A stretch of DNA of 64,000 nucleotides from Tangfeifania diversioriginum (lineage in GTDB: Bacteria; Bacteroidota; Bacteroidia; Bacteroidales; Prolixibacteraceae). The notes under the pieces are model-generated. The model was not told where the DNA came from. It saw only the letters and a program-made list of their open reading frames with translations, and ran no database searches. Position 1 is the first letter of the stretch; the number at the start of each line of letters is the position of its first letter. Of the stretch, positions 45,522 through 56,501 are shown in pieces. The DNA lies in NCBI GenBank assembly GCA_945873105.1, contig CAMCBW010000014.1, forward strand, positions 1 to 64,000, in the 5' to 3' direction. Made by a program: the position numbers and the translations under genes.

Positions 45522-46021
45522 TCCAAAAAAGATCCAAAGACAAAAACCGAGACGATCCCCCAAATAAAAATAGAAAGCAGCATCCAAAATATAAAGCTCT
45601 TCCTGTGGTGAAAATATTTGGTCCCCAACAAGGCACCTACCGGAATGGATAATAAAACTGGCGTAAGTATAAGGATACCAGGCATTCCAAATCTACTACG
45701 GATACTTGCAATCATCTTATTCCTACGGGTGAATTTTTTGGCCGTTAACTTTCTTTTGCGACGACGAATAAGCCATTGCTCAAACCTGACTTTAAAAATT
45801 GGGGGTGTAATGAAATAGATAAGCGGCCAAAGGAGCTTGATCTCCTTTAGGAGGAATGAAAAAAAGGCATAAAAAAAGAGAAACCCTAAAATTCCGCCAA
45901 ATTCAATCATAACAAATGCTTCCATTTGATTCAACTGAAAAAAAAAGGCATAGGGTGTCGCCCAAAAAAATTTGACACTGGCGATTGCGATGACATTCAA
46001 ATACCTTAAGAGTAACTCCAT
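45515..46021 (-). CDS. Multi-spanning membrane protein
   Basis: A 168-residue protein with about four hydrophobic segments and a very basic cytoplasmic loop around 84-105. The RFGMPGILILTPVLLSIPVG motif resembles small exporter or DedA/COG2426-type membrane proteins, but the match is not decisive. It is convergent with the HEAT-like gene and overlaps it by 7 bp. Confidence 0.7.
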   Translation of the reverse strand: MELLLRYLNVIAIASVKFFWATPYAFFFQLNQMEAFVMIEFGGILGFLFFYAFFSFLLKEIKLLWPLIYFITPPIFKVRFEQWLIRRRKRKLTAKKFTRRNKMIASIRSRFGMPGILILTPVLLSIPVGALLGTKYFHHRKSFIFWMLLSIFIWGIVSVFVFGSFLDH

Positions 46022-46038
46022 GGTGATGGTCCGTGTCT

Positions 46039-46046
46039 CAAAAATA
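46039..46046 (-). promoter_or_regulatory. Candidate -7 box of the membrane-protein gene
   Basis: On the minus strand TATTTTTG fits TAnnTTTG, about 17 bp before the ATG. No -33 TTTG is seen at the usual distance. Confidence 0.35.
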
Positions 46047-46091
46047 ACAAATCGGCAGCTAGAAATAGTAAAATTAGTACTATTTTAACCC

Positions 46092-46099
46092 TATCTTTG
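46092..46099 (+). promoter_or_regulatory. -7 box of the pseudo-transglutaminase gene
   Basis: TATCTTTG is a perfect TAnnTTTG match. A TTG start codon follows 24 bp later, which supports that unusual start. Confidence 0.45.
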
Positions 46100-46122
46100 T
46101 AAACCAATAAATAAAGTACAAA

Positions 46123-48780
46123 TTGTCTGGAGAATATAAATTTTTTGGACAGGTTAGCCTAAGACCGAAGTGGAATCCATTTCCAAAGTTTTTGATATTT
46201 TCACTGGTTCTTTTCATTCAAACGAACTGGATCATTGGACAAACGATCAATGATTTCAAAGAGATATGGGTCAATGAGAGCAGGGAGTATCTGCTCAATA
46301 ACCAAAAACCATTGCCCTACCTTCAATCCGGATTTCATCATTTTTCCAGATTGGAAAATGAGAAATTTACAGAAATTTTGGAGGGTAGATGGGATTTTTT
46401 TCAGGTTTTGACAGCGAGACCAGTCCCCAAATCGAGAAAATTTGAATCTCAACCTCAATTTGTTTATGAAGAGGCCAGTTACCATAATCCACATATACTA
46501 CCTTATTTTCTAGCTGAGAATAAACCGGATGAATCAACCTCAATCAATCTTCCAAGGATCCGTAAACCAGAATACACCACATCGGGTCTACTTAAGTTAA
46601 ATTTCAAATTCTATGGGAACAACCTGGCAATTTCCTGCGACAGGCTTTTAACACTTCCTGTCAATCAACCACCGGGGAAGGATATTGTAGTTGAATTTTG
46701 GAGGAAATTTCTGATAGGCAACAGTCAACATCTCATAAGTCAACTTTTGATCCTTAGGGATAGACTGGGGTTGAATGACTGGGGTTACTTCATACTGGTT
46801 AAGACGTTATCCAAGGAGCTTTATGAAAATGATGAGACAGGTTCAACTCTCCTGAGTTGGGGTTTGATGCTCCATTCGGGCTATGATGTTAAAATTGGGT
46901 ACAATCAATTGGGAATAACCTTATTGTACAAAACCAAAGACAAAATTTACGGAACTCCATTCGTAAAAATTGACAATTCAGAATTTTACGTCGACCGACC
47001 AATCGCCTCTTTCCCTATTCATACCTATCTGGATGCCCATCCTGGAGCCTTGGGTACTATTGGTCTCTCCTTCAAAAAGGCACTCAACTTTCAGGGGGCA
47101 TTTGAAACCAAAAAAATTGATTTTCTTTGGAATAGGAAACAATATGAGTTCAATATTAGATACAATCCGATGGTAATTAACTACCTGGAAGATTATCCAC
47201 AGACTGAACCTGAACTCTTTTTCGGCTCCCCTTTTACCTATTCAACGCTTGAATCCCTTCGGAAACAGATGAAACCAATACTGGCAGGGATGAAAACGGA
47301 AGAAGCGGCTGCCTTTCTCCAACATTTTGTTCAAAAGTCTTTTGCCTATCGTCCCTACAATGATTTGTATGGCTTTGACCGTTTTATGTTTCCAGAAGAG
47401 CTTCTCGTCAAGGAAGAGAGCAACGACAAGGGAAAGTCGCTCCTTTATGCATGGCTGATCAGCAACCTTCTCAATCAACAAGCAATACTGGTTGAGTTCC
47501 CTGGCTTTTATTCTGTAGCCATTTCGCTTGACCAGCCAATGGATGGAGATAATTTTCAAGTGGAAGGTAGAAATTACACTTTTGCGGATCCAACCTTCAA
47601 CGATGCCCCACTTGGCTTGATTATGAGTGAGCTATTCCCCTTGAAACCTCTTCTTCACCCCCTTGGTACAAACGCACATGAATTGAACGAAGAGCAAAAG
47701 ATTTGGAAACTTGCCCAGACATTTGGTGCCAAAAGAGGTGGTTCTGGCAAAGATTTCGTAAGGGGAGAAAACGGGAATACCTACATAACAGGTTATCTTA
47801 ATGAAAAAAATATCGCGCATCCATCTCCTTCGCCTACTCCATTCCTCGCTAAATTTAATGCCCGGAATTCCCTGGAATGGATGGTCAAGTTTCGATGTGA
47901 AGGATCCGCTTTCGGATTGGAATTAAAACAATTGGATAACAATGAACTCTATTTGGCAGGCACCGTCCGTGGAAAACTGGAATGCAATGGGAAAGTAATT
48001 CAAACGGGACTATCAGACCCGGATCTCTTCTTTGTTCAATTCAACAAAATGGGAGAAATTGGTTGGATGACCAAGTCAGGTCTAGATGAATTGGATGAGG
48101 ATACGAAACTTTTCTATGTAGTGAAATTTGACCGGACAGGTGAAATTCAATCTGTCCAACTGGCCAATGAAGATGAAAGGGCGGGTACAACCGGATTTCA
48201 GTTAAGCTCTAATGAAGGTTTGTGCTACATTGCTTCCCGGCATCAAACTACCGGCCTGGACAAACCAGGCGAAGAGTTGGCAGTAAAACCAATTCTAGCT
48301 TACCGGCAAAATTTCAACCGGATGAAACAATTTGGGACAGAAGAGGCCATTGCAAGCCTCACAGCTGTATTAAAATCGGTCATTCATCCAGGTAGTCAGT
48401 TATCTGGTTCAGATCTATACTCTTTGAGACGGGTAAAGGCAATTCCTGAAATAAGTACAACCACCTCGATAACAGAAATGCTTCAAAATTTAAGACTAAT
48501 TAAAAACAATTATGGAATCATTGAAATAACAACTGTGAATGGTTTCCCATTGAGAATCCCACCTTACACAATTTCGAACCGATCCCACCTAAAAATTGTT
48601 CAAATGGATAATAATGATCTAAAAATCAATGTGATTGATGGATTTGGATTTGAAACTGGTGTACAACGTGAGAAAATCAACTCAATGATTATTGAAGTTA
48701 CTACCGGCAATTTAATACTGGATATCGGAAGTGAACACCAGGTGATCACAAGGAGTTTGAGACATCAAGTCATAAAATAG
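46123..48780 (+). CDS. Secreted protein with degenerate transglutaminase-like domain
   Basis: An 885-residue protein beginning with TTG; no ATG exists before the signal-like segment (FPKFLIFSLVLFIQTNWIIG at about 20-39). Residues about 395-505 match the Bacteroidota transglutaminase-like arrangement, but the active-site Cys position is D435 (SNDKGKS instead of SDCEDRS) and the His position is F462 (PGF instead of PGH). The third residue, D489 in ADPT, is kept. The domain is therefore probably not catalytic and may be a scaffold or binding module. The C-terminal third has strand-rich repeats (ELYLAGTVRGKLECNGK). The function is unknown. Confidence 0.75.
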   Translation: MSGEYKFFGQVSLRPKWNPFPKFLIFSLVLFIQTNWIIGQTINDFKEIWVNESREYLLNNQKPLPYLQSGFHHFSRLENEKFTEILEGRWDFFQVLTARPVPKSRKFESQPQFVYEEASYHNPHILPYFLAENKPDESTSINLPRIRKPEYTTSGLLKLNFKFYGNNLAISCDRLLTLPVNQPPGKDIVVEFWRKFLIGNSQHLISQLLILRDRLGLNDWGYFILVKTLSKELYENDETGSTLLSWGLMLHSGYDVKIGYNQLGITLLYKTKDKIYGTPFVKIDNSEFYVDRPIASFPIHTYLDAHPGALGTIGLSFKKALNFQGAFETKKIDFLWNRKQYEFNIRYNPMVINYLEDYPQTEPELFFGSPFTYSTLESLRKQMKPILAGMKTEEAAAFLQHFVQKSFAYRPYNDLYGFDRFMFPEELLVKEESNDKGKSLLYAWLISNLLNQQAILVEFPGFYSVAISLDQPMDGDNFQVEGRNYTFADPTFNDAPLGLIMSELFPLKPLLHPLGTNAHELNEEQKIWKLAQTFGAKRGGSGKDFVRGENGNTYITGYLNEKNIAHPSPSPTPFLAKFNARNSLEWMVKFRCEGSAFGLELKQLDNNELYLAGTVRGKLECNGKVIQTGLSDPDLFFVQFNKMGEIGWMTKSGLDELDEDTKLFYVVKFDRTGEIQSVQLANEDERAGTTGFQLSSNEGLCYIASRHQTTGLDKPGEELAVKPILAYRQNFNRMKQFGTEEAIASLTAVLKSVIHPGSQLSGSDLYSLRRVKAIPEISTTTSITEMLQNLRLIKNNYGIIEITTVNGFPLRIPPYTISNRSHLKIVQMDNNDLKINVIDGFGFETGVQREKINSMIIEVTTGNLILDIGSEHQVITRSLRHQVIK

Positions 48781-49108
48781 GAGCTCCTGTTTGCATTTTA
48801 ATACTCCTGGCTTTTATAGTAATCTGACTGTTCAAAAATAGATGGGACTTCTTACTTCCATTTACCTACACTCCATTCAGGTTTGGTTTTACCTGGATTA
48901 ATTCATCCGAAACTTATAAAGAAAAAAATTCTACTCGTACAAACTGCTGAACAGAAAACGAATTTATTTCATTAGCACTAGCTTAACAATCTCTTGAAAA
49001 TAAGGAATTATCATTCTTTTTTCATTCAGATTTTTTATGTTTTCTAAACTTTTTCAATTACTTTAGGGTGAATTTTCCTTTGTATCTGTAGCTGAAAAAA
49101 AACAATCC
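48781..49108. other. Non-coding spacer
   Basis: No gene, hairpin terminator or clear promoter pair is seen in these 328 bp. A CTTTG word at about 49080 may be part of the -7 box of the giant gene, but the match is poor. Confidence 0.35.
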
Positions 49109-52100
49109 ATGAAGAAGAGTTTTCTAATCTGTCTGTTAATTAGCTTGACATTTCAAGTATTTTCCCAACTTGGTATTCCATCCCATTCATCTCCAGCAAA
49201 TGGTTCTGCATTTTATGTTGGAACAGCTGTTAACTTTTCCTGGACATCAGTAACAAATGCTGTCTCCTATGATATTGAATTTGATACTGGGACTGGTTAT
49301 GCTTACTTAACCAATGTAGCCGGTACCGGATACAGCATGACACTAGCGGTCTCAAATACCGGGCCCCATACTTGGCATGTCAGAGCACGAAGTGCATCCT
49401 CTATCGGAAACTGGTCATCTCTTCAAAGTTATTCAGTGATAGGAATTCCAGCTGTGCCTAATACAGTCAGTCCTGCCAATGCTTCCAACACTACTTACAA
49501 TTCAGCAACAAACTTTACCTGGAATTCGGTTACAAATGCTGCAGGTTACAAGATTCAGTTTGACAATGATGTGCCAATCGTTGTTGCCGGAACCTCTTAT
49601 CCAAGTACATTTACTACCTTGGGAAGCCATAGTTGGAAAGTACTCTCCTTTAACCCAGCAGGCGAAAGTGGCTGGTCCACTTACAAAACTTTCACAGTAA
49701 TACTGGGAACACCCACTTTAACCTCTCCTGCAAATACTTTTACCAGCTATGTTGGATCAACAATTAATTTCTCATGGGCCCCAGTCAATGGGGCTACTTT
49801 GTATGAGGTAGAATTCGATGCGGGACTTGGTTACACTTCATTGACAAGTGTTCCAGGAACAACTTTAAATCTTCAGCTTAGCGCATCTACTGTCGGAACG
49901 CATACATGGCATGTAAGGGCAAAGAATGGTTCATCCATCGGAAACTGGTCAGGATCCAGATCCTATACAGTTGTGGGTATTCCATCTGTTCCTACTACCA
50001 ATTTTCCACAAAATGGTTCCAATGTCAACTTCAACTCGAATACAAATTTTTTGTGGTCTGCAATTAACAGGGCAACCAGTTACCAAATACAATTTGATGC
50101 AGAGTCTCCCATTACCGTTACCGGCAATTTTTATGCACGTACATTTGGTACTTTTGGTAGCCATACCTGGAAAGTGCTGGCTTCCAATGATGCCGGTGAT
50201 AGCGAATGGAGTTCAATTAAAACTTTTACAGTTGTTCTTCCTGTACCGCAACTCAACTCGCCGGCCAATGGATCAACCTCCTATGTCGGAGCAAATCTTG
50301 GTTTTTCCTGGAGTTCCGTAAATGGGGCTACCTCCTACGACATCGAAATCGACGGAGGACTGGGTTCATCATTTATTACCAACGTGCCATCTGTCAGCTT
50401 TCAGAAGATTCTTACAGCCAACTTTGTAGGTCAACATACCTGGCATGTGCGGGCAGTCAGCGGGTCAACTATTGGACAATGGTCTCAGTCATACAATTTT
50501 GCTGTAGCTGGTATACCTTCAACCCCTGTAACAGCTGCCCCTGCGACTGAAGCTAATATTGCCTATGGAGTTGCTTCAAATTTTGTATGGAATCCTGTTC
50601 AATATGCAACAACATATCAGATACAATTTGATTCCGACGCACCCTTGACGATAACCAATAGCAACTATTCAAAGACTTTCAATACCTTGGGAAATCATAC
50701 CTGGAAAGTGAAGGCCATCAATGCAGCCGGCGAAGGCAGCTGGAGTGCTGTAAGCAATTTCACGGTAGTATTGGGTGTTCCAGCGCAATCATCACCAGCT
50801 AATGGGGCTACCTTCTATGTCGGTGAGAATGCCGGTTTTTCATGGTCTTCTGTCGCTGGAGCAACCTCCTATGACCTTGAATTTGACAGTGGACTCGGGA
50901 CAGCAACCCTCTCAAATATTTCAGGAATAAGTACCAATGTAACATTTATTCCTATCCATGCTGGAACTCATACATGGCATATCCGTGCCAAAAATGGCAC
51001 ATCCAATGGGGCATGGTCTACTACGAGGGCTATAACTGTCATTGGAATACCTGGTGTACCAAACACCACCAGCCCTGCAAGTGGCACCACTGTCTTTTAT
51101 GACGCTGCAACCAATTTTACCTGGAATGCTGTTACAAATGCTACCAGTTACAAAATACAGTTTGATTCGGAGTCTCCGATAACTGTTACCGGTACTTCTT
51201 ACCAGAGGACCTATAGTACCTTGGGGAGTCATACCTGGAAAGTACTTGCCCTAAATGATGCCGGTGAAAGCGGATGGAGTAGCAGTAAAACATTTTCAGT
51301 TAACCTTGGTGTGCCCAATTTATCATCTCCTGCAAATGCATTTAATGCTTTTATCAATAGTTCACTTGATTTCACCTGGACCACAGTGGCAGGTGCCACC
51401 TCTTATGACATTGAGTTCGATTCCGGCTTGGGATCTGCGTCCATCTTCAATGTGGCTGTAACCAGCAAGCAATTGGCACTTGTTGCAGCAAGCATTGGAA
51501 ATCATTCCTGGCATGTCCGCGCCAAAAATGGATCTTCAACTGGACAGTGGTCACAAACAAGGAATTACACTGTTTCGGGTATACCTGGTATTCCGGTTAC
51601 GAATAATCCTCAAGCCGAAGGAACTGTCATATATAATGGTACCACTTTTTTTACCTGGAATCAGGTTCAGGGAGCAACCAGTTATTTAATACAGTTTGAC
51701 TCTGAAGCTCCAATTTCGGTTTCAGGGACCAACTTTCAAAGGACATTCAGTTCCATCACTGGTCATACCTGGAAGGTAAAGGCAGTTAACGCTGCAGGGG
51801 AAAGCGCCTGGAGTGCCGTCAAAAATTTTACTGTAGTACTTGGGACACCTAATTTGACATCTCCAACAAATGCATCGGTTGAGTACATCGGAGCAACCCT
51901 TGAGTTTTCATGGACATCTGTCTCAGGAGCCTCTTCCTATGATGTTGAATTCGATTCTGGCTTAGGATATGCTTACCTGACCAATGTTTCTGGAACTACA
52001 CTTAATATGCCCCTTACTGCTTCTAATGTTGGTCCGCATACCTGGCATGTTCGTGCCAAAATTAATACAACCGCAGGCCCGTGGTCTGGAAATCGATCCT

Positions 52101-55100
52101 ACACAGTTGTTGGTAAACCAACAATTCCAGTGACAATTAATCCGGCAAACGGTAGTTCTGTAGCCAGTGAGCAGAATGTTCAATTTACATGGAATGGAGT
52201 TGCGAATGCCACAAGTTACAAAATTCAATTTGATTCAGAAGCACCCATTGATGTAACCGGTACTTCCTATACACGGTCTTTCAGTACAATTGGCAGCCAT
52301 TCCTGGAAGGTCCTGGCATCGAATGAGGCTGGTGATAGTAACTGGAGCAGTAATAGTCTGTTTAATGTAGACCTGGGAATTCCTACACTTACCTCTCCAG
52401 GTAATACTGCAATCTATTATGTAGGTTCAACGATTAGCTTTTCCTGGACACCGGTCACGGGAGCAACATCTTATGATGTAGAATTCGATGCAGGATTAGG
52501 AATTTCCTCTCTAACCAATGTGACAAGTGCAAGCCTCAACCTGGTTCTCACCAATGTCCATGCAGGTGCACATACCTGGCATGTCCGTGCAAAAACTTCC
52601 TCCTCGGTTGGTGCCTGGTCTGCAAGCCGGTCTTATCAGGTTTTTGGAAATCCTTCTGCCCCTGTTTTAACTGCTCCTGCTGACGCAACCACACTTCCCT
52701 TTGAAACTCCGGTCAACTTCACCTGGACATCAGTTCCAAGTGCCACAGGTTACCAACTTCAGTTTGATTCGGATTCACCTATTACTGTTTCGGGAACATC
52801 CTATAGCCGTTCATTCAACACACAGGGTAATCATACCTGGAAAGTGTTGGCTAACAATGCAGCGGGGAAGAGTGAATGGAGTAATCCATTCACCTTTACT
52901 ATTTCTCTTGGCGTACCAACACTTAATGCACCTGCAGATGCAGCAACCGTTAATGCAGGAGGTACTATTAGTTTTGGATGGACTGCGGTTATCGGAGCGA
53001 CCTCCTACGATATAGAAATTGATGGAGGAACATCTTCTGCTACCCTTAGCAATGTGACAGGAACTACCATGAATTTTGTGACCTCCATCAGCAATGCAGG
53101 GCAACATACCTGGCGTGTCCGTGCCCGGCTAAATACAACAACAGGAGCTTGGTCATCTTCAAGATCCTATACCATTTTCACTCCTCCATCCATCCCGGTC
53201 CTGGTAGCACCGGCAGTAAATGAATCTATTCCCTGCAATTCTTCAATCAATTTTACCTGGAATGAGGTACCCGGAACATCTGCATATAAAGTACAGTTTG
53301 ATGCAGAAGCCCCGGTAACTGTAACCGGCAACACCTATGCCAAATCTTTTAATACAACAGGTCAACATTCTTGGAAAGTAATGGCATCAAACAACGCTGG
53401 TGAAAGTGCATGGAGTTCTTCCTCTGCCTTTAATGTTGATCTTGGCGTACCAAACTTGTCAGCCCCAGCGAATGCATTTAGCTTTTCTGTAGGTTCAACC
53501 ATTGCATTTTCCTGGACACCTGTCACTTGTGCAAATTCTTATGACATTGAATTTGATGCTGGATTGCCAACTGCTTTCCTGACAAATGTTGTGGGAACCA
53601 GCATGAATATACAAACAGATGCAAACAGTACCGGGAATCACACATGGCATGTTCGCGCCAAACTTAATTCAACAATTGGACAATGGTCGGCTTCACAATC
53701 CTATTTTGTGCTTGGTCTCCCGGCTGTTCCTGTATTAAACAGTCTATCCAATGGTTCAACAATATACAGTGAATCAGTAACTAATTTCACTTGGAACGCG
53801 GTTAGTAATGCTTCAGGCTATCAAATTCAGTTCGACACAGAAGCACCTGTAACAGTATCCGGAACTACTTACTCCCGCAGCTTCAATACTGCAGGAATTC
53901 ATAGCTGGAGGGTGCTTGCCATGAATGCTGCAGGGAACAGTGATTGGACCCTTGCGAGGACTTTTACACTTGTTATAGGAACACCAGTGCTTCAAACCAG
54001 GGTATTGAATGTTTCACCTGATAACTCATTGGACTTTGGAGTTGTTACTGTAAATAACACAAATTCAAAAACTTTCAATCTTCAAAATACAGGTAATACT
54101 ACCATCAAAGTCACCAATCTTCAGCTTACAGGTGCAAATGCAAGTAACTTCAAGATAACCGATCCATCCCTAACCGTTTTTGATATTGTTCCTGGTAGGA
54201 CAGTTGTCGTAACAGTTGGTTTTAAACCTATTTCTGAAGGGATAAAGGATGTTTCCCTTGTCATTGCAAACAATTCAGACAATTCCTCTCCTTCCAAAGC
54301 AATTTCAATCAGCGGAACAGGTACCCTTATGCAAACTAAAACGATTGCGGTAAATCCTGACCCTATATTCGACTATGGAAATGTGATGCTGAACACTTCA
54401 CTTGATAAAACTATTATCATTGAAAATTTGGGAACAGTTTCTTTGAACGTATCAAGCCTAACCATGTCAGGTCTTAATATGGACCAGTATACGATTACCT
54501 CTCCAGTATCCGCTTCATTTGACTTGACCGCTGGTGGCAGCCAACAGGTGAATGTTCGGTTTAGACCTTCATCAACAGGTATAAAAACTGCCAATCTAAT
54601 TATTGCCAGCAACTCTGACAATGCATCCCCATCCAAACAAATTACATTGAATGGAACAGGCACAATCCAACAAATAGTCACATTACCCATAATAGCTACG
54701 ACCACCATTTCGGGAATTAGTGCGGTATCGGCGATCTCAGGAGGTAATGTTAGTGTTGATGGTGGTGGATTCATCACAGAAAAAGGTATTTGCTGGAGTA
54801 AAACTGAAAATCCAACGATTGCAGATACCAGATCCATTGCTGGAACAGGAACGGGAACCTTTGTTAGTAGTATTACCGGTTTGAACCCTGGGACAACTTA
54901 CCATGCAAGGGCCTATGCAACAAATTCTGCAGGAACCTCTTACGGGTCAGAACTGCAATTTGCCACCCTGGATTTACCTACAATTTCTACGGCTGCAGTA
55001 ACAGGCGTAACATCAACAACTGCTACAAGTGGTGGAAATATAATTGCCGATGGAGGATCCGCTATCACCTCCAGAGGTTTGTGCTGGAGTACAAAAGAGA

Positions 55101-56395
55101 ATCCAACCATTTCTGATGCCAAAACCACAGATGGAACTGAAAATGGAACTTTTATCAGTTCCATCACCGGACTTTCTCCAGGTACGACTTATCACGCCAG
55201 AGCCTATGCCACCAACAGTGTGGGGACATCCTACGGTGAGGACATGCTCTTTGCAACACATGCAATGGCCATTGTAACCACTGCGCCTTTCATTACTGTT
55301 TCAGCTACTTCAGCAACTGGAGGTGGAAATGTCTCTGCCGATGGGGGTTCAACCGTTACTGCAAGAGGAATATGTTGGAGTAAGTCACAAAATCCAACCA
55401 TTTCTGATGCCAAAACCACTGATGGGACAGGTACTGGTACATTTGCCAGCAACCTGACTAATTTGACTACAGGGACAACCTATCATGCAAGAGCATATTC
55501 AACAAATTCTGTGGGCACCTCCTATGGCGCTGATATTACATTTGTAACTCCTTCCCTTGCTACTGTTGTAACGATCTCTGCTTTAGCCGCTTCTTCCACC
55601 ACTGCTCTGTGCAAGGGAGATGTGACCTTGGATGGAGGCTCTGCAGTATTACAGAAAGGTCTTTGTTGGGCTTTTTCACCCAATCCGACTGTTGTGGATT
55701 CCAAATCCTCCAGTGGTAATGGCACAGGCTCCTTCTCCGAATTAATTACCGGATTGAGCATGGGAACAACCTATCATGTCAGAGCCTATGCAATCAATGC
55801 TGTGGGTAATGCCTACGGATCTGATATTCAGTTTACAACTCCTTCCCTTCCTACCGTAGAAACCTTATCTGCTTCTGCTATTGAAAATGCTTCGACCAAT
55901 GCTGCAAGCAAAGGAAACGTCATTTCAGATGGAGGGTCAGCAGTTTTCGAAAAAGGGTTCTGCTGGAGTTTTAGCCCAAATCCTACCATCGGAGATGCCA
56001 GATCCATTGGAGGAACCGGGATTGGTACTTTCTCCGAAAACATATCAGGTCTCAAGCCTGGAACAATTTATCACTTGAGAGCATATGCAATTAATGCCGT
56101 TGGAACTTCCTATGGGACTGACCTTTATTTTGTTACATCTGTGAACGATGGGGTGTACAACATTAGTTCATACTACCAAATTTATCCAAATCCTTCCAAA
56201 GGGAAAATCACCATCAAGAGCAAAGAAAAAATTCCTGTGGACATGAGCATCTATTCAACAGAAGGGCAATTGTTGGGAAATAGAAAATTGACCAGCCAAA
56301 TAAACGATCTTGACCTCCATCTGACCAAAGGAGTTTACATTATAGTATTGAAATGTGAAAATGCAACAGGATCCTACAGGATAATCATTCTGTGA
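49109..56395 (+). CDS. Giant modular secreted protein with type IX sorting domain
   Basis: A 2,428-residue protein. The signal peptide spans about 1-20. From about 22 to 1,630 there are 18 fibronectin-III-like modules in nine alternating A-B pairs. A modules carry SYD(I/V)EFD and HTWHVRA; B modules carry (Y/F)KIQFD-x-EAP and AGES-x-WS. Each pair is about 178 residues, so the unit of duplication is the pair. Two choice-of-anchor-D (HYDIN-like) domains follow (about 1,632-1,858, DFGVVTVNNT). Five modules with G-(I/L/F)-CWS and GTTYHARAYA then cover about 1,860-2,345. The end is a type IX sorting domain (YPNPSKGK near 2,360). It is likely exported by the type IX system and anchored on the cell surface as an adhesin or stalk. 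The porV gene lies 106 bp downstream. Confidence 0.92.
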   Translation: MKKSFLICLLISLTFQVFSQLGIPSHSSPANGSAFYVGTAVNFSWTSVTNAVSYDIEFDTGTGYAYLTNVAGTGYSMTLAVSNTGPHTWHVRARSASSIGNWSSLQSYSVIGIPAVPNTVSPANASNTTYNSATNFTWNSVTNAAGYKIQFDNDVPIVVAGTSYPSTFTTLGSHSWKVLSFNPAGESGWSTYKTFTVILGTPTLTSPANTFTSYVGSTINFSWAPVNGATLYEVEFDAGLGYTSLTSVPGTTLNLQLSASTVGTHTWHVRAKNGSSIGNWSGSRSYTVVGIPSVPTTNFPQNGSNVNFNSNTNFLWSAINRATSYQIQFDAESPITVTGNFYARTFGTFGSHTWKVLASNDAGDSEWSSIKTFTVVLPVPQLNSPANGSTSYVGANLGFSWSSVNGATSYDIEIDGGLGSSFITNVPSVSFQKILTANFVGQHTWHVRAVSGSTIGQWSQSYNFAVAGIPSTPVTAAPATEANIAYGVASNFVWNPVQYATTYQIQFDSDAPLTITNSNYSKTFNTLGNHTWKVKAINAAGEGSWSAVSNFTVVLGVPAQSSPANGATFYVGENAGFSWSSVAGATSYDLEFDSGLGTATLSNISGISTNVTFIPIHAGTHTWHIRAKNGTSNGAWSTTRAITVIGIPGVPNTTSPASGTTVFYDAATNFTWNAVTNATSYKIQFDSESPITVTGTSYQRTYSTLGSHTWKVLALNDAGESGWSSSKTFSVNLGVPNLSSPANAFNAFINSSLDFTWTTVAGATSYDIEFDSGLGSASIFNVAVTSKQLALVAASIGNHSWHVRAKNGSSTGQWSQTRNYTVSGIPGIPVTNNPQAEGTVIYNGTTFFTWNQVQGATSYLIQFDSEAPISVSGTNFQRTFSSITGHTWKVKAVNAAGESAWSAVKNFTVVLGTPNLTSPTNASVEYIGATLEFSWTSVSGASSYDVEFDSGLGYAYLTNVSGTTLNMPLTASNVGPHTWHVRAKINTTAGPWSGNRSYTVVGKPTIPVTINPANGSSVASEQNVQFTWNGVANATSYKIQFDSEAPIDVTGTSYTRSFSTIGSHSWKVLASNEAGDSNWSSNSLFNVDLGIPTLTSPGNTAIYYVGSTISFSWTPVTGATSYDVEFDAGLGISSLTNVTSASLNLVLTNVHAGAHTWHVRAKTSSSVGAWSASRSYQVFGNPSAPVLTAPADATTLPFETPVNFTWTSVPSATGYQLQFDSDSPITVSGTSYSRSFNTQGNHTWKVLANNAAGKSEWSNPFTFTISLGVPTLNAPADAATVNAGGTISFGWTAVIGATSYDIEIDGGTSSATLSNVTGTTMNFVTSISNAGQHTWRVRARLNTTTGAWSSSRSYTIFTPPSIPVLVAPAVNESIPCNSSINFTWNEVPGTSAYKVQFDAEAPVTVTGNTYAKSFNTTGQHSWKVMASNNAGESAWSSSSAFNVDLGVPNLSAPANAFSFSVGSTIAFSWTPVTCANSYDIEFDAGLPTAFLTNVVGTSMNIQTDANSTGNHTWHVRAKLNSTIGQWSASQSYFVLGLPAVPVLNSLSNGSTIYSESVTNFTWNAVSNASGYQIQFDTEAPVTVSGTTYSRSFNTAGIHSWRVLAMNAAGNSDWTLARTFTLVIGTPVLQTRVLNVSPDNSLDFGVVTVNNTNSKTFNLQNTGNTTIKVTNLQLTGANASNFKITDPSLTVFDIVPGRTVVVTVGFKPISEGIKDVSLVIANNSDNSSPSKAISISGTGTLMQTKTIAVNPDPIFDYGNVMLNTSLDKTIIIENLGTVSLNVSSLTMSGLNMDQYTITSPVSASFDLTAGGSQQVNVRFRPSSTGIKTANLIIASNSDNASPSKQITLNGTGTIQQIVTLPIIATTTISGISAVSAISGGNVSVDGGGFITEKGICWSKTENPTIADTRSIAGTGTGTFVSSITGLNPGTTYHARAYATNSAGTSYGSELQFATLDLPTISTAAVTGVTSTTATSGGNIIADGGSAITSRGLCWSTKENPTISDAKTTDGTENGTFISSITGLSPGTTYHARAYATNSVGTSYGEDMLFATHAMAIVTTAPFITVSATSATGGGNVSADGGSTVTARGICWSKSQNPTISDAKTTDGTGTGTFASNLTNLTTGTTYHARAYSTNSVGTSYGADITFVTPSLATVVTISALAASSTTALCKGDVTLDGGSAVLQKGLCWAFSPNPTVVDSKSSSGNGTGSFSELITGLSMGTTYHVRAYAINAVGNAYGSDIQFTTPSLPTVETLSASAIENASTNAASKGNVISDGGSAVFEKGFCWSFSPNPTIGDARSIGGTGIGTFSENISGLKPGTIYHLRAYAINAVGTSYGTDLYFVTSVNDGVYNISSYYQIYPNPSKGKITIKSKEKIPVDMSIYSTEGQLLGNRKLTSQINDLDLHLTKGVYIIVLKCENATGSYRIIIL

Positions 56396-56501
56396 AATAT
56401 ATAAAACGAAAGATGCCTGCATGATCATTACATATTTGATTATTTTTGAACCATTGAATTGATCTCTCAAGTTACAGTAGAACTATTTAATAATATTTTA
56501 A

